Shown piece by piece: positions 50,880 to 59,344 of a stretch of DNA of 64,000 nucleotides. Origin of the DNA: Duganella guangzhouensis. GTDB lineage: Bacteria; Pseudomonadota; Gammaproteobacteria; Burkholderiales; Burkholderiaceae_D. The DNA is taken from positions 496,001 through 560,000 of the forward strand of contig NZ_WKJK01000001.1 in the NCBI RefSeq assembly GCF_009674535.1, given 5' to 3'. A program made the translations under genes and the position numbers. Numbering within the stretch: the first letter of the stretch is position 1; every line of letters starts with the position of its first letter. The notes under the pieces are model-generated. The model worked only from the letters and a program-made list of their open reading frames with translations, made no database searches and was not told where the DNA came from.

Positions 50880-51642
50880 AGGCCGGCCGCGCTACTTCAG
50901 CGCGATCCTGGAGACTTGCCCGGAGCATGGCGAGTTCACATCGATGCTGGTGGCCGACCGCTGGTCCGATTGCATCGCGTGCGCCAATAAGGTCGAGATG
51001 AACGCGCTGGCGAGCCAAAACGACGCCTGGCGGCGCGAACTCGGTGCGCGGGCATGGGAGGCTCGTCTGGGCCGCGCGGCGATCCCAGAGCGCTTCTCAG
51101 ACCGTCGGCTGTCGACGTACAAGCCGACCTGCCCGGAGGCCGAGCGCGCGCTGCAGGTGGCGCAGCGGTACGCCGACAACTTCGGCGCAGTGCGCAAGGC
51201 CGGCATGTGCCTGATTTTTTGCGGTGACATCGGTACCGGCAAAACCCACCTGTCGGTCGGTATCGCGCATGTGGTGCTGGAGCAGGGCGGCCAGGCGGTG
51301 TTTGCCTCGGTGCGCGGGGTGATTGCCTCGGTCAAGGAGACTTGGGAGCGCGGCGCGGCGAAGACAGAGGCCCAGGTTATACGCGAACTGGTTTCGCCGG
51401 ACCTGCTGATCCTCGACGAGGTGGGCGTCCAGTTCGGCAGCGACACCGAAAAGCTGATCATGTTCGACATTATCAACGGCCGCTACGAGAGGCGGCTGCC
51501 GACGATCATCATCAGCAACTTGGCGCTCGGCGAGCTGGAGAAGTTCCTCGGCGCGCGCGCGGTCGACCGGCTGCGCGAGGGCGGCGGCAAGGTGGTGGTG
51601 TTCGACTGGGAATCGTATCGTGGACGAAGGGATGCAGCATGA
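50821..51642 (+). CDS. DnaC/IstB-like helicase loader ATPase
   Basis: 273 residues. Zinc-like CPEHGEF...CIACAN near the N-terminus, Walker A CGDIGTGKTHLSVGIAHVVL, Walker B LLILDEVGVQFGSDTEK, and a DnaC-type sensor region (TIIISNLALGELEKFLG, DRLREGGGKVVVF). It would load the host DnaB helicase at the phage origin. It starts inside the DUF1376 gene and ends in an ATGA overlap. Confidence 0.9.
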   Translation: METLGRRITARELAQMARSEGRPRYFSAILETCPEHGEFTSMLVADRWSDCIACANKVEMNALASQNDAWRRELGARAWEARLGRAAIPERFSDRRLSTYKPTCPEAERALQVAQRYADNFGAVRKAGMCLIFCGDIGTGKTHLSVGIAHVVLEQGGQAVFASVRGVIASVKETWERGAAKTEAQVIRELVSPDLLILDEVGVQFGSDTEKLIMFDIINGRYERRLPTIIISNLALGELEKFLGARAVDRLREGGGKVVVFDWESYRGRRDAA

Positions 51643-52064
51643 GCAAGACGAAAAAACCACGCAAGCGCTACACGCCCAAGCCGGCCGTGCTGCCGTTCGG
51701 CATGCGCCGCCAGGTGCAGATGGAGATGCCCGGCTACCAGGCAATGATCGCGCTGGGCATGGACCACCTGCAAGAGCAGCACGTCTACGACCTGCTGTCG
51801 GCGGCGGACATGGTCAAGCGGACCGCGCCGGCCGGCCACGCCATCCTCGCGGTGGCGCAGAACATGGTGCTGGCGTGCGCCGATATCCAGCACCGCGCTC
51901 AGCGCATCGGCAAGATCGGCGCCAGCGGCGACGAGATGCGCGCGCTCAAGGCCGGGCTGCCGCAGGTGATGGACTTCCTGCGCACGGTGTCGAATGCGGA
52001 CATATCGCGGGCCGCTGCCGCGGCTGTTCGCGAGTTCGACCGCAATGGGGTGTTGCGGGTATGA
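51639..52064 (+). CDS. Phage protein, unknown
   Basis: 141 residues from ATG 51639 (ATGA overlap). Basic start SKTKKPRKRYTPKPAVLPFG, then helical region HLQEQHVYDLLSAADMVKR and AILAVAQNMVLACADIQHR. Recurs in phage replication regions; no function known. Confidence 0.7.
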   Translation: MSKTKKPRKRYTPKPAVLPFGMRRQVQMEMPGYQAMIALGMDHLQEQHVYDLLSAADMVKRTAPAGHAILAVAQNMVLACADIQHRAQRIGKIGASGDEMRALKAGLPQVMDFLRTVSNADISRAAAAAVREFDRNGVLRV

Positions 52065-52480
52065 GCGAGGAGGGATTTAAGTGTTGTAGTCGCTGCGAAA
52101 TTGAAAAATCGCGGTCAAGTTATTCTCGTTGCACCTCAGCTGCGGATGGTTTGAAGTCCGAATGTAAAGCGTGTGCGAGTGAGAGGACACGGCAGTGGCG
52201 GCTGAACCATCCCGGCTATCAGGATCGCTACTATCGCGAGAATAAGGCTCGGTTAAATGTGACGAAGAAGGTCGGAGAACTATCGCCGACGCAACTTGAA
52301 AAGCAGCGCGCCAAGGGGCGACAGGAGTACCGGAGTAGGCGTGACAGAGTCAGTAATTCGTACATCGCGAGTAGTTGGGGCGTGAGGGTGGCGGATGTTC
52401 CGCCCGAAATTTTCGAGCTGCAGCGAGTCATCGTAAAAATTCGTAGGCAAGTTAAATCACTAAAGAAAGGAGGATCATAA
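52061..52480 (+). CDS. Zinc-finger phage protein, endonuclease-VII-like N-terminus
   Basis: 139 residues from ATG 52061 (ATGA overlap). Two CxxC pairs (CCSRCEIEKS and CKACASERTR) separated by SRCTSAADGLKSE give the zinc module found at the start of phage recombination endonuclease VII and HNH relatives; the basic helical tail could bind DNA. The catalytic region seems absent. Lower GC than its neighbours points to recent transfer. Confidence 0.62.
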   Translation: MSEEGFKCCSRCEIEKSRSSYSRCTSAADGLKSECKACASERTRQWRLNHPGYQDRYYRENKARLNVTKKVGELSPTQLEKQRAKGRQEYRSRRDRVSNSYIASSWGVRVADVPPEIFELQRVIVKIRRQVKSLKKGGS

Positions 52481-52481
52481 A

Positions 52482-52712
52482 ATGACAACCATTACGGATA
52501 TCCGCAATGACCTCATCAAAGTTTTTAACGGACTGAAGGATGGGACGATGGAAGCGAAGGAGGCGGTCGAAATTAACAACACCGCAGGCAAGATAATCTC
52601 ATCGGCCAAGGTGCAACTGGCGTATGCCGCGCTGCGCGGGGAGCGGCCGGAGATCGATTTTCTGAAGTCGAGCACCACGCCGGCGCTGCCCGGCGCCGGC
52701 ACATCCGACTAA
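52482..52712 (+). CDS. Small phage protein, unknown
   Basis: 76 residues. Helical (TDIRNDLIKVFNGLKDGTME, AGKIISSAKVQLAYAALRG) and acidic at the end. This pattern is frequent in Burkholderia-type prophages; no function known. It is separated from the previous stop by 1 nt, and AAGGAGG-type sequence precedes it. Confidence 0.72.
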   Translation: MTTITDIRNDLIKVFNGLKDGTMEAKEAVEINNTAGKIISSAKVQLAYAALRGERPEIDFLKSSTTPALPGAGTSD

Positions 52713-52721
52713 GTTAGTCAG

Positions 52722-52747
52722 CAGCCCTTTGCAAGCGCGAAGGGCTG
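52722..52747 (+). terminator. Hairpin after replication block
   Basis: CAGCCCTTTGC and GCGAAGGGCTG form an 11-bp stem (one G-U) with a 4-nt loop, starting 10 nt after a stop codon. The T tract is weak (TGTGTTAA), so termination may be partial. A GTTAACGTC motif follows immediately. Confidence 0.5.
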
Positions 52748-52783
52748 TGTTAACGTCCAGCCACACACCAAGGAGCGCACCAC

Positions 52784-53338
52784 ATGGGCTTTGCTGACCG
52801 ATACCTTCACTCCGTTAATTCGAGCAATCTGCTGGACGATGAGCACCATCATGCGACCGATGCGCTGTGCGCGGCGGCGGTGGCGGACACGGCCGGCGCT
52901 GGCTTCGGTGCGCTGCTGTCGCGCGTGAAGTACGCCGACGGCACGCAGCACAAGATGTTCGAATCGGGCAGCGCCAACCTGGCCGGCCTGCTTCGCATCT
53001 GGACTGCGCGCGTGATCGAAAAGGGCCGTGAACGGAAGTGGGTGAAGATCGGCAATGCCTGGGATGGCCAGGCGGCCGAGGCGCTGTATCGCCGCGTCGC
53101 GGAGCGTTCGCTTGCGCACTGGTTGGATGGAAAATGTCCAACGTGCGCCGGCACCGGCAACAAGGATCGCCGCATCTGCACTCCCTGCAAAGGAACCGGG
53201 CGCGGCGAAGTCGGCGGCCAAGGCTTTGAGCGTGAGCGCGTGTTGGACATGGTGTCGGAGCTGGAGGGATTGCTCCAAGCGCACAACGCGCGCGCTGCCG
53301 GTATGCTGCGTGGCGCGTGGCATACACATTTGAGTTGA
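52784..53338 (+). CDS. DnaJ-type zinc-finger protein, candidate late antiterminator (Q-like)
   Basis: 184 residues. Zinc finger CPTCAGTGNKDRRICTPCKG near residue 118, the CxxCxGxG pattern shared by DnaJ and by phage 82-type Q antitermination proteins. The rest is helical (LYRRVAERSLAHWLDG, ERVLDMVSELEGLLQAHNAR). Its position as the last gene before the terminator and the tRNA/lysis/morphogenesis block is exactly that of Q. Q identity is inferred from context. Confidence 0.6.
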   Translation: MGFADRYLHSVNSSNLLDDEHHHATDALCAAAVADTAGAGFGALLSRVKYADGTQHKMFESGSANLAGLLRIWTARVIEKGRERKWVKIGNAWDGQAAEALYRRVAERSLAHWLDGKCPTCAGTGNKDRRICTPCKGTGRGEVGGQGFERERVLDMVSELEGLLQAHNARAAGMLRGAWHTHLS

Positions 53339-53510
53339 CAGGCGCTCGAAGAGTACGTTAACGTCGGGCCCTACACACTCACTGCGTGTCGTAATGCAGG
53401 CTTCGAGCCTCACCGCTAGCAGTGATTCGAGGATAGCACCAAAATCGTTTGATGCTTTCGCTCGCGTGTACAAACCGCTCACTTCGCAGATAGCGCTGGA
53501 GCAAAAACCG

Positions 53511-53534
53511 AACCGCCCTCGTGGCGGTTTTTCT
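53511..53534 (+). terminator. Intrinsic terminator, possible tR'
   Basis: AACCGCC and GGCGGTT stem with a CTCGT loop and a following T-rich run (TTCTTTTTCC). It lies about 170 nt after the Q-like gene, the place where a Q-controlled late terminator would be. Confidence 0.8.
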
Positions 53535-53745
53535 TTTTCCGCGCCTGATTCGCGAGGCTGCCATGCAAACCACACTCACCGTCGCCGAGGTTCACGCCAG
53601 GATTCGCTGGGTGCGCATATGCATGGCGTTGCTCGCGTTACAGGATGGCATGGCGGCGGCGCGCGACGCTGCTGCGACGCTGCTGCGACGTTGCCGCGCA
53701 AGCCAGCTCGCTGGTAACCCAGCACCAACGATCAAAGGATTTCAC

Positions 53746-54072
53746 ATGATCACTCCGACCGTAGGCCGCAAGGTCTGGTACCGTCCGAGCCGCTCCGATC
53801 TGACTGGCCCGCTGCCGATGGCGATGCAGGGCAATCCCGACTACAACCCGCAGCCGCTGGATGCAACGGTGCTGGCGGTGCACGGCGACCGCCTGGTCAA
53901 CGTGCTGGTGCTGGATGTGTACGGCAAGCCGTTCACCAAGACCTCCGTCACCCTGATCCAGGAGGGTGATGCAACGCCGAAGACGGTCGATGGCGCCGAA
54001 GCATATGGCTACGTCGAATGGATGCCGTACCAGGCGGCGCAGGCGAAGAAGCACGCCACCACCGCCGAGTAA
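53746..54072 (+). CDS. Phage protein, unknown
   Basis: 108 residues from ATG 53746 with AAAGGA upstream; the frame is open back to 53521, with ATG 53563 a possible earlier start. Small beta-rich protein (GRKVWYRPSRSD, DRLVNVLVLDVYGKPF, GYVEWMPYQAAQAKK). The pattern recurs in phages near lysis or tail genes; role unknown. Confidence 0.7.
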   Translation: MITPTVGRKVWYRPSRSDLTGPLPMAMQGNPDYNPQPLDATVLAVHGDRLVNVLVLDVYGKPFTKTSVTLIQEGDATPKTVDGAEAYGYVEWMPYQAAQAKKHATTAE

Positions 54073-54265
54073 CCAAGCAGCACGAGGATCGCCAGGCCCA
54101 TGTGGGCTGAACGGCGAAAACTGGCGGTCCTCACCACCCCTTGCAAGAGGGGCCACACACCAGCGACGGCACCGCGCCGCCACGCTGCTGTGTGGTTGCA
54201 GCACCTGCGGTAATCCCGAGGCCACGGCAGAGGATGAGAACGCAGGGCTGTGAAACGCTATACAC

Positions 54266-54339
54266 GCGGGCGTAGCTCAATGGCAGAGCTGCCGCCTTCC
54301 AAGCAGATGACGAGGGTTCGATTCCCTTCGCCCGCTCCA
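54266..54339 (+). tRNA. Phage-encoded tRNA-Gly (UCC), weak anticodon stem
   Basis: Acceptor GCGGGCG pairs with CGCCCGC, D-arm GCTC...GAGC, T-arm GAGGGTTCGATTCCCTT, encoded CCA. Anticodon loop CTTCCAA reads TCC. The anticodon stem (GCCGC against GCAGA) has two mismatches (G-A and C-A), unusual for a working tRNA. It is either a degenerating gene or an altered tRNA. Confidence 0.85.
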
Positions 54340-54424
54340 GCTTCTCCCGATCGTCGCCAGATGATCCTTCGCCGCCGCGCGCATGGTGCGCCGCCGGCTT
54401 TTTATTCGCACATCGCGGCAGCAG

Positions 54425-54787
54425 TTATGCGCCACAACGCTCCAGCGCAGCAAGGATCACATCAAGGTGGGCCGGCTTGAGCAGATAGGCATCGAAGTTT
54501 GCTTCCGCAGCGAGTGGGTGCGCGGGGTCGAATGGCATTCCCGAAAGCGCCACGATGCTGACGCGGCGGCGAAAGGCGAGAAGTCGCCTAATTCGACTGG
54601 CGAGGGCGTAGCCGTCGAGGTCCGGTAGCAAGATGTCCAGAACAATTCCGTCGTATTCGTGCTTGGTTACCAGATTGAGCGCGTCATAGGCGGTTCTTGC
54701 GAGATGCACTTCGTGGCCGAGCAGTCCGAAGAACTCTTTGTACAGCTCAACGGCATCCGCATCATCGTCTATCAAGAGGATGAGCAT
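54425..54787 (-). CDS. Single-domain response regulator (CheY-like) in prophage
   Basis: 120 residues from ATG 54787. Receiver-domain residues are intact: LIDDDADAVELYKEF (acidic pair), GIVLDILLPDLDGYAL (phosphoacceptor Asp), IVALSG (Ser switch), YLLKPAHLDVIL (Lys). No output domain follows. Orientation is opposite to the late operon, so it probably has its own promoter and is expressed in the lysogen. It may rewire a host two-component pathway (inference). Confidence 0.88.
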   Translation of the reverse strand: MLILLIDDDADAVELYKEFFGLLGHEVHLARTAYDALNLVTKHEYDGIVLDILLPDLDGYALASRIRRLLAFRRRVSIVALSGMPFDPAHPLAAEANFDAYLLKPAHLDVILAALERCGA

Positions 54788-54860
54788 GTGGTTCCTTTTA
54801 GGTAAGAAGTGAAATATTAACATCCCGCCAGCTTTTTAATAGTGGGTTCGAGGTGCTCAA

Positions 54861-54968
54861 ATGTCACTGCTCGCCATCATGATGATCCTGTACGGCGTCG
54901 ACCAGATGTCGCCGGTGCCATCCGCGCCGCGCAAACCGAACACGGCCTGCAACTGGCCATACTCCTGA
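54861..54968 (+). CDS. 35-residue small ORF, uncertain
   Basis: ATG 54861 preceded by GAGGTG. Sequence MSLLAIMMILYGVDQMSPVP, a short hydrophobic N-terminus, then a basic and polar tail. Could be a small membrane peptide at the start of the late region. Weak evidence. Confidence 0.35.
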   Translation: MSLLAIMMILYGVDQMSPVPSAPRKPNTACNWPYS

Positions 54969-55125
54969 CGCGTGCTGACCGTCCAAAGCGCACAGCGGGC
55001 GGGCTACGAAAAGCGGCGCAGATCACCGACGAAGACGAGGCCAAGAGGTGTTTCCGGCTGCTGGGCAATGTAGTACGCCCAGTAGTCCCTGCTTGGCGCG
55101 GGCGGTGACACCTTGAAAGAGCAAC

Positions 55126-55371
55126 ATGAACAAGATCCAGCACCCATCGAACAATGCCGTGCTCGGCGCGCCGGAGGGCTGGAACCAGGCCGAACTGCCG
55201 TGCGAGGCACTGGCCATTACGCGCAGCGAGTACGCCGGCATGCCGGTGGTGAAGTCCTACTGGCGCCCGAGCGCCGAAGAGCTGGCCATCCTGAACGCTG
55301 GCGGCAGCGTCGAGCTGGCGGTGCTGGGCCACACGATGCCGCCGGTGATGGTGTCGGTCGACCCGCTGTAG
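55126..55371 (+). CDS. Phage protein, unknown
   Basis: 81 residues, with AAAGAGC upstream. WNQAELPCEALAITRSEYAG, RPSAEELAILNAGGSVELAV and LGHTMPPVMVSVDPL; a pattern found in many phages just before terminase genes. Function unknown. Confidence 0.75.
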   Translation: MNKIQHPSNNAVLGAPEGWNQAELPCEALAITRSEYAGMPVVKSYWRPSAEELAILNAGGSVELAVLGHTMPPVMVSVDPL

Positions 55372-55373
55372 CC

Positions 55374-56018
55374 ATGGCGAAGAAGCCCGCCGCACCAGGC
55401 GCCGGCCGCCCGATGCCGCCGGCCATCTACGCCGACCCTCTGAATTCCCGCTACACCCCAGCGCCCGAGGTGCTGAAGTGGGCGAGGGCGGAGATCCTGA
55501 CCGGCGGCGGCCAACTGTTCAACGAAGACCACGCTCACCTGGAATACTGCGACGTTCAGTTCCTATGGGCGCCCGGCAGCTTCCAGAAGCAGGGCCGCAC
55601 GGTCATCGGCCAGTGCGAAGAGATGCTGTTTCGCTGCGGGCCGTGGCAAAAAGGCCGCCAGCAACAGCAGATGGCCGACTGGTTCGGCGCGGTGCCGGAT
55701 TACCTGATCACGCTGGACGCCAGCTACTGCCTGACCTGCACCGATGCCGAGTTCTGCGCGCTGGTCGAGCACGAGCTTTACCACATCGGGCAGGAGATGG
55801 ACGCATTCGGCAGCCCGGCTTTCGACAAGTACGGCATGCCGAAGCTGACGATCCGAGGTCACGATATCGAAGAGTTCGTCGGCGTGGTCCGGCGCTACGG
55901 CATCGGCCACCCCGACGGCGCTCTGGCTCAACTGGTCGCAGCTGCAAACGCCACCCCGGAGGTGGCAAAGATCAATATAGCGAGGGCTTGCGGCACCTGC
56001 TTGCTGAAGGCTGCGTAA
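55374..56018 (+). CDS. Putative phage zinc metallopeptidase
   Basis: 214 residues from ATG 55374, directly after the previous stop. The motif ALVEHELYHIGQEMD holds HExxH, with an upstream LITLDASYCLTCTDAEF and downstream GHDIEEFVGVVRRYG. This matches the phage metallopeptidase-domain family located before the terminase. Its role in assembly or host control is not known. Confidence 0.82.
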   Translation: MAKKPAAPGAGRPMPPAIYADPLNSRYTPAPEVLKWARAEILTGGGQLFNEDHAHLEYCDVQFLWAPGSFQKQGRTVIGQCEEMLFRCGPWQKGRQQQQMADWFGAVPDYLITLDASYCLTCTDAEFCALVEHELYHIGQEMDAFGSPAFDKYGMPKLTIRGHDIEEFVGVVRRYGIGHPDGALAQLVAAANATPEVAKINIARACGTCLLKAA

Positions 56019-56048
56019 GCTTTACGCACGCTTTACCGGAAGGCAACT

Positions 56049-56510
56049 ATGGCCGCACTCAAAGACGAGGTGAAGCAGTTCATCGTCCAAGCGCTGGCCT
56101 GTTACGACACGCCGACGCAGGTGGCGAAGGCAGTAAAAGAGGAATTCGGGCTAGATGTGCTCCGCCAGCAGGTGGCTTGCTACGACCCAAACTGCTACGT
56201 CGGCCGCAATCTCAGCGAGAAGTGGCGCACTGTGTTCAACGACACTCGCGCCAAGTTCCGCGACGAGGTTGCGGAGATTCCGATTGCCAGCCGTGCATTC
56301 CGCCTCCGCGCATTGGGCCGGATGGCGCAGCAGGCTGAGGGCATGCGCAACATCGCGCTGGCCGTCCAGGTGATCGAACAGGCTGCCAAGGAGGTTGGCG
56401 ACATCTACGTCAACAAGAACAAGGCTGAGCAGAACGATCAGCCGCCCACGCCGGTGCAAATCACGATCGGCGTGAAGGACGCGGCGAAGCACGATGACAC
56501 CGAATCTTGA
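56049..56510 (+). CDS. DUF2280 protein, small terminase subunit
   Basis: 153 residues. ALKDEVKQFIVQALACYDTP, TQVAKAVKEEFGLDVLRQQV and CYDPNC, with FNDTRAKFRDEVAEIPIAS, is the DUF2280 pattern of small terminases that bind the packaging site. It overlaps the large terminase gene by 17 nt. Confidence 0.85.
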   Translation: MAALKDEVKQFIVQALACYDTPTQVAKAVKEEFGLDVLRQQVACYDPNCYVGRNLSEKWRTVFNDTRAKFRDEVAEIPIASRAFRLRALGRMAQQAEGMRNIALAVQVIEQAAKEVGDIYVNKNKAEQNDQPPTPVQITIGVKDAAKHDDTES

Positions 56511-57777
56511 ACTGAACGTACCGCAGGCGAATTTCCTCAACCTGCCGCACAAGTTCAAGGCCTATGTCGCTGGCTTTGGTTCGGGGAAGACCTTCGTCGG
56601 TTGTGTGGGCATCTGCATGCATTTCTGGCAGTGGCCCGGCATAAACCAAGGCTACTTCGCGCCGACCTACCCGCAGATCCGCGACATCTTCTATCCGACG
56701 ATGGAAGAGGTGGCCTATGCGATGGGCCTGAAAATCAAGGTCAAGCAGGGTGACCACGAGGTCGAGGTCTACCAGGGCCGGCTTTACCGTGGTACGGTGA
56801 TCTGCCGGTCAATGGAGAAGCCCGAGACCATCGTCGGCTTCAAGATCGGCCACGCGCTGATCGACGAGCTCGACGTGATGCCGATGCTCAAGGCGCAGAC
56901 TGCGTGGCGTAAGATCATTGCGCGGATGCGCTACAACGTACCTGGGCTGCTGAACGGCATCGATGTGACGACCACGCCCGAGGGCTTCAAGTTCGTCTAC
57001 CAGCAGTTCGTGAAGGCGGTGCGCGACAAGCCAGAACTGGCGGCGCTGTACGGCTTGATTCAGGCCAGCACGTTCGACAACGAGTTGAACCTGCCGGCAG
57101 ACTACATTCCGTCGCTACTGGCCAGCTATCCGCCGGCGCTGATCGATGCCTACTTGCGCGGCAAGTTCACCAACCTGACCAGCGGCAGCGTCTACCCAGA
57201 CTTCGACCGCGTGCAGAATCGCACAACGCAGATCATTCTGCCGGGCGAACCGCTGCAGGTGGGGCTCGACTTCAACGTGCAGAACATGACCGCATGCATC
57301 AACGTCGTGCGCGACGGCCTGCCGCTGACGCTGGCTGAGCGCGTGAAGGTCCGCGACACGCCGGCCATGGCCCGAATCCTGAAGGAGGATTTCGCGGACA
57401 AAGGTCACCAGATCAAGATTTACCCGGATGCCTCTGGTGCCAACACCACGAGCAAGAACGCGAGCGAGTCGGATCTTTCGATCCTACGTTCAGCGCGCTT
57501 CCAGATCGACGTGAATCCGGCTAACCCTGCCGTGAAGGACCGGGTCAACGCCTACAACGCGATGATCCTGAACGCCGACGGCGAGCGCCGCTGGAAGATT
57601 AACACCGACCTGTGCCCGACGACGACCGAGGCGCTGGAGCAGCAGGTCTGGGGGCTCGATGGTCAGCCGGATAAGAAGACCGGCCACGATCACCCGAACG
57701 ACGCGAACGGCTACTTCATTGTGAAGAGGTACCCGATCGTCAAACGCACCGCCCAGTCGGGCGAGCTCAGAATTTAA
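56494..57777 (+). CDS. terL: Terminase large subunit
   Basis: 427 residues. Walker A AGFGSGKTFVGCVG, Walker B HALIDELDVM, motor motif TTTPEGFKFVYQQ, then the RNase-H-fold nuclease with VGLDFNVQNMTACI (catalytic Asp), PDASGANTT and GHDHPNDANGYFI (late Asp). It packages DNA into the prohead with ATP. Confidence 0.95.
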   Translation: MTPNLELNVPQANFLNLPHKFKAYVAGFGSGKTFVGCVGICMHFWQWPGINQGYFAPTYPQIRDIFYPTMEEVAYAMGLKIKVKQGDHEVEVYQGRLYRGTVICRSMEKPETIVGFKIGHALIDELDVMPMLKAQTAWRKIIARMRYNVPGLLNGIDVTTTPEGFKFVYQQFVKAVRDKPELAALYGLIQASTFDNELNLPADYIPSLLASYPPALIDAYLRGKFTNLTSGSVYPDFDRVQNRTTQIILPGEPLQVGLDFNVQNMTACINVVRDGLPLTLAERVKVRDTPAMARILKEDFADKGHQIKIYPDASGANTTSKNASESDLSILRSARFQIDVNPANPAVKDRVNAYNAMILNADGERRWKINTDLCPTTTEALEQQVWGLDGQPDKKTGHDHPNDANGYFIVKRYPIVKRTAQSGELRI

Positions 57778-57788
57778 GCAAGGAATCT

Positions 57789-59210
57789 ATGTCCAAGGTC
57801 AACGACAAATCTGCTGCCGTCGAGGCCATGGAGGAAGACTGGGCCAAGATGGACGCCCTGATCGGCGGCACCAAGGCCATGCGCGCGGCGGGGGAGAAGT
57901 ACCTGCCGCGCTTCCCTGCCGAGAGCAAGGATGCCTATGATTTCCGGGTGAAGACCAGTACGCTGTACAACGCGACCGGTCGGACCGTCGAGAACATGGC
58001 GGCCAAGCCATTCGCCGAAGCGACGACCGTGCGCGACATCGACGGCGATTCCGAGAAGTGGCTGGAGAACATCGACCTGTGCGGCAACAACGTGACCGTG
58101 TTCGCGCACAAGCTGTTCCTCGCTGGGCTCGGCTACGGCCTGGCCCACGTGCTGGTCGACATGCCGTCGACGGTGGATGACGACGGCAAGCAGCTGTACC
58201 CGACCAAGGCAGCAGAGCAGTCCGCCGGAGTGCGGCCGTACCTGGTGCTGATCAGTCCGAAGCAGATTCTTGGCTGGCGCAGCGCGCGCGGTCCAGATGG
58301 TCAGGAAGCGCTGAGCATGCTGCGCTTCATGGAATCGGTGGACGAAGATGATGGCGAATTTGGCACCAAGACGATTCCGCAGATCCGTGTGCTGACGCCG
58401 TCGACCTGGGCGACCTACCGCAAGGCTGAGAAGCCCGCCGCCGGCCAGGCCACGGAAGACTGGGTGCCGCATAAGCAAGGTCCGGTCTCTCTGGGCAAGG
58501 TGCCGCTGGTGACCTTCTACACGAAGCGCACCGGGTTCATGACTGCGACACCGCCGCTGATCGACATGGCCGACTTGAACATCAAGCACTGGCAGTCGTC
58601 CAGCGATCAAGACTCGATCTTGCACACCGCCCGCGTGCCGCTGCTGGCCATCTCGGGCTTGCAAGATGACGACAATATCGAGATCGGACCGAAAGCCTTT
58701 CTCCGCCTCCCTGTTGGCGGCGAGGCGAAGTATGTTGAGCACACAGGCGCCGCGATCGAGGCCGGGCGCATGTCGCTGCAGGATCTGGAAAACCAGATGC
58801 GCGCCATGGGCGCCGAGCTGCTGGCCGAGACGCAAGTCGCCACCACCGCAACCCAAAACAACATCGAGGACAGCGAAGCCAAGTCGCAGTTGAAACTGAT
58901 GGTGGAGGGCGAGGAGGACGCGCTCGACAATGCAATCACCCTGATGCACGAATGGGTGGGGCGCGAGTTCAGCGGCAAAACCGACATCTTCAAGGACTTC
59001 AGCTCCGACGCGGTACTGGTGACCGCCGGCCCGTTCGTAGCAGCACTGATCGACCTGGTCGAGACCGGCATGCTATCGAAGGAGGATGCCTTCAACGAGA
59101 TGCGCCGATACGGTATCGTGAATCCCGACCTGGTCTGGAAGGATGTCAAGGCGCGCATTGCCGCCGATCCGCCGGCGCCACCGAAGGCGCCAGACGTTGT
59201 CGTGCCGTAG
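57789..59210 (+). CDS. Portal protein, DUF4055
   Basis: 473 residues. EKYLPRFPAESKDAYDFRVK, TLYNATGRTVENMAAKPFAE, LFLAGLGYGLAHVLVDMP and LISPKQILGW are the DUF4055 portal pattern. Long C-terminal helical region (MRAMGAELLAETQVATTATQ). It forms the dodecameric DNA gate of the capsid. Position between terminase and scaffold confirms the role. Confidence 0.92.
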   Translation: MSKVNDKSAAVEAMEEDWAKMDALIGGTKAMRAAGEKYLPRFPAESKDAYDFRVKTSTLYNATGRTVENMAAKPFAEATTVRDIDGDSEKWLENIDLCGNNVTVFAHKLFLAGLGYGLAHVLVDMPSTVDDDGKQLYPTKAAEQSAGVRPYLVLISPKQILGWRSARGPDGQEALSMLRFMESVDEDDGEFGTKTIPQIRVLTPSTWATYRKAEKPAAGQATEDWVPHKQGPVSLGKVPLVTFYTKRTGFMTATPPLIDMADLNIKHWQSSSDQDSILHTARVPLLAISGLQDDDNIEIGPKAFLRLPVGGEAKYVEHTGAAIEAGRMSLQDLENQMRAMGAELLAETQVATTATQNNIEDSEAKSQLKLMVEGEEDALDNAITLMHEWVGREFSGKTDIFKDFSSDAVLVTAGPFVAALIDLVETGMLSKEDAFNEMRRYGIVNPDLVWKDVKARIAADPPAPPKAPDVVVP

Positions 59211-59236
59211 TAGCGCCAAATCATTCGGATTTACTC

Positions 59237-59268
59237 AAGGCCGCCCGGGCAACCTGGCGGCCTTTTCT
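59237..59268 (+). terminator. Intrinsic terminator after portal gene
   Basis: AAGGCCGCC and GGCGGCCTT stem with a 10-nt loop and TTTTCTTTT run. Partial termination would adjust portal against scaffold and coat expression. Confidence 0.85.
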
Positions 59269-59344
59269 TTTGCCGCAAGCGGATGCGACGCGGCGCACCG
59301 GCCGGAAGGCCATCGATAGGGCGGATGCCCGGAAAGACTGAACC

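Noticed and set aside
54842..55108. Rightward 88-codon ORF
   Set aside because: Arg-rich start and no ribosome site; overlaps a better but still weak 35-codon ORF.
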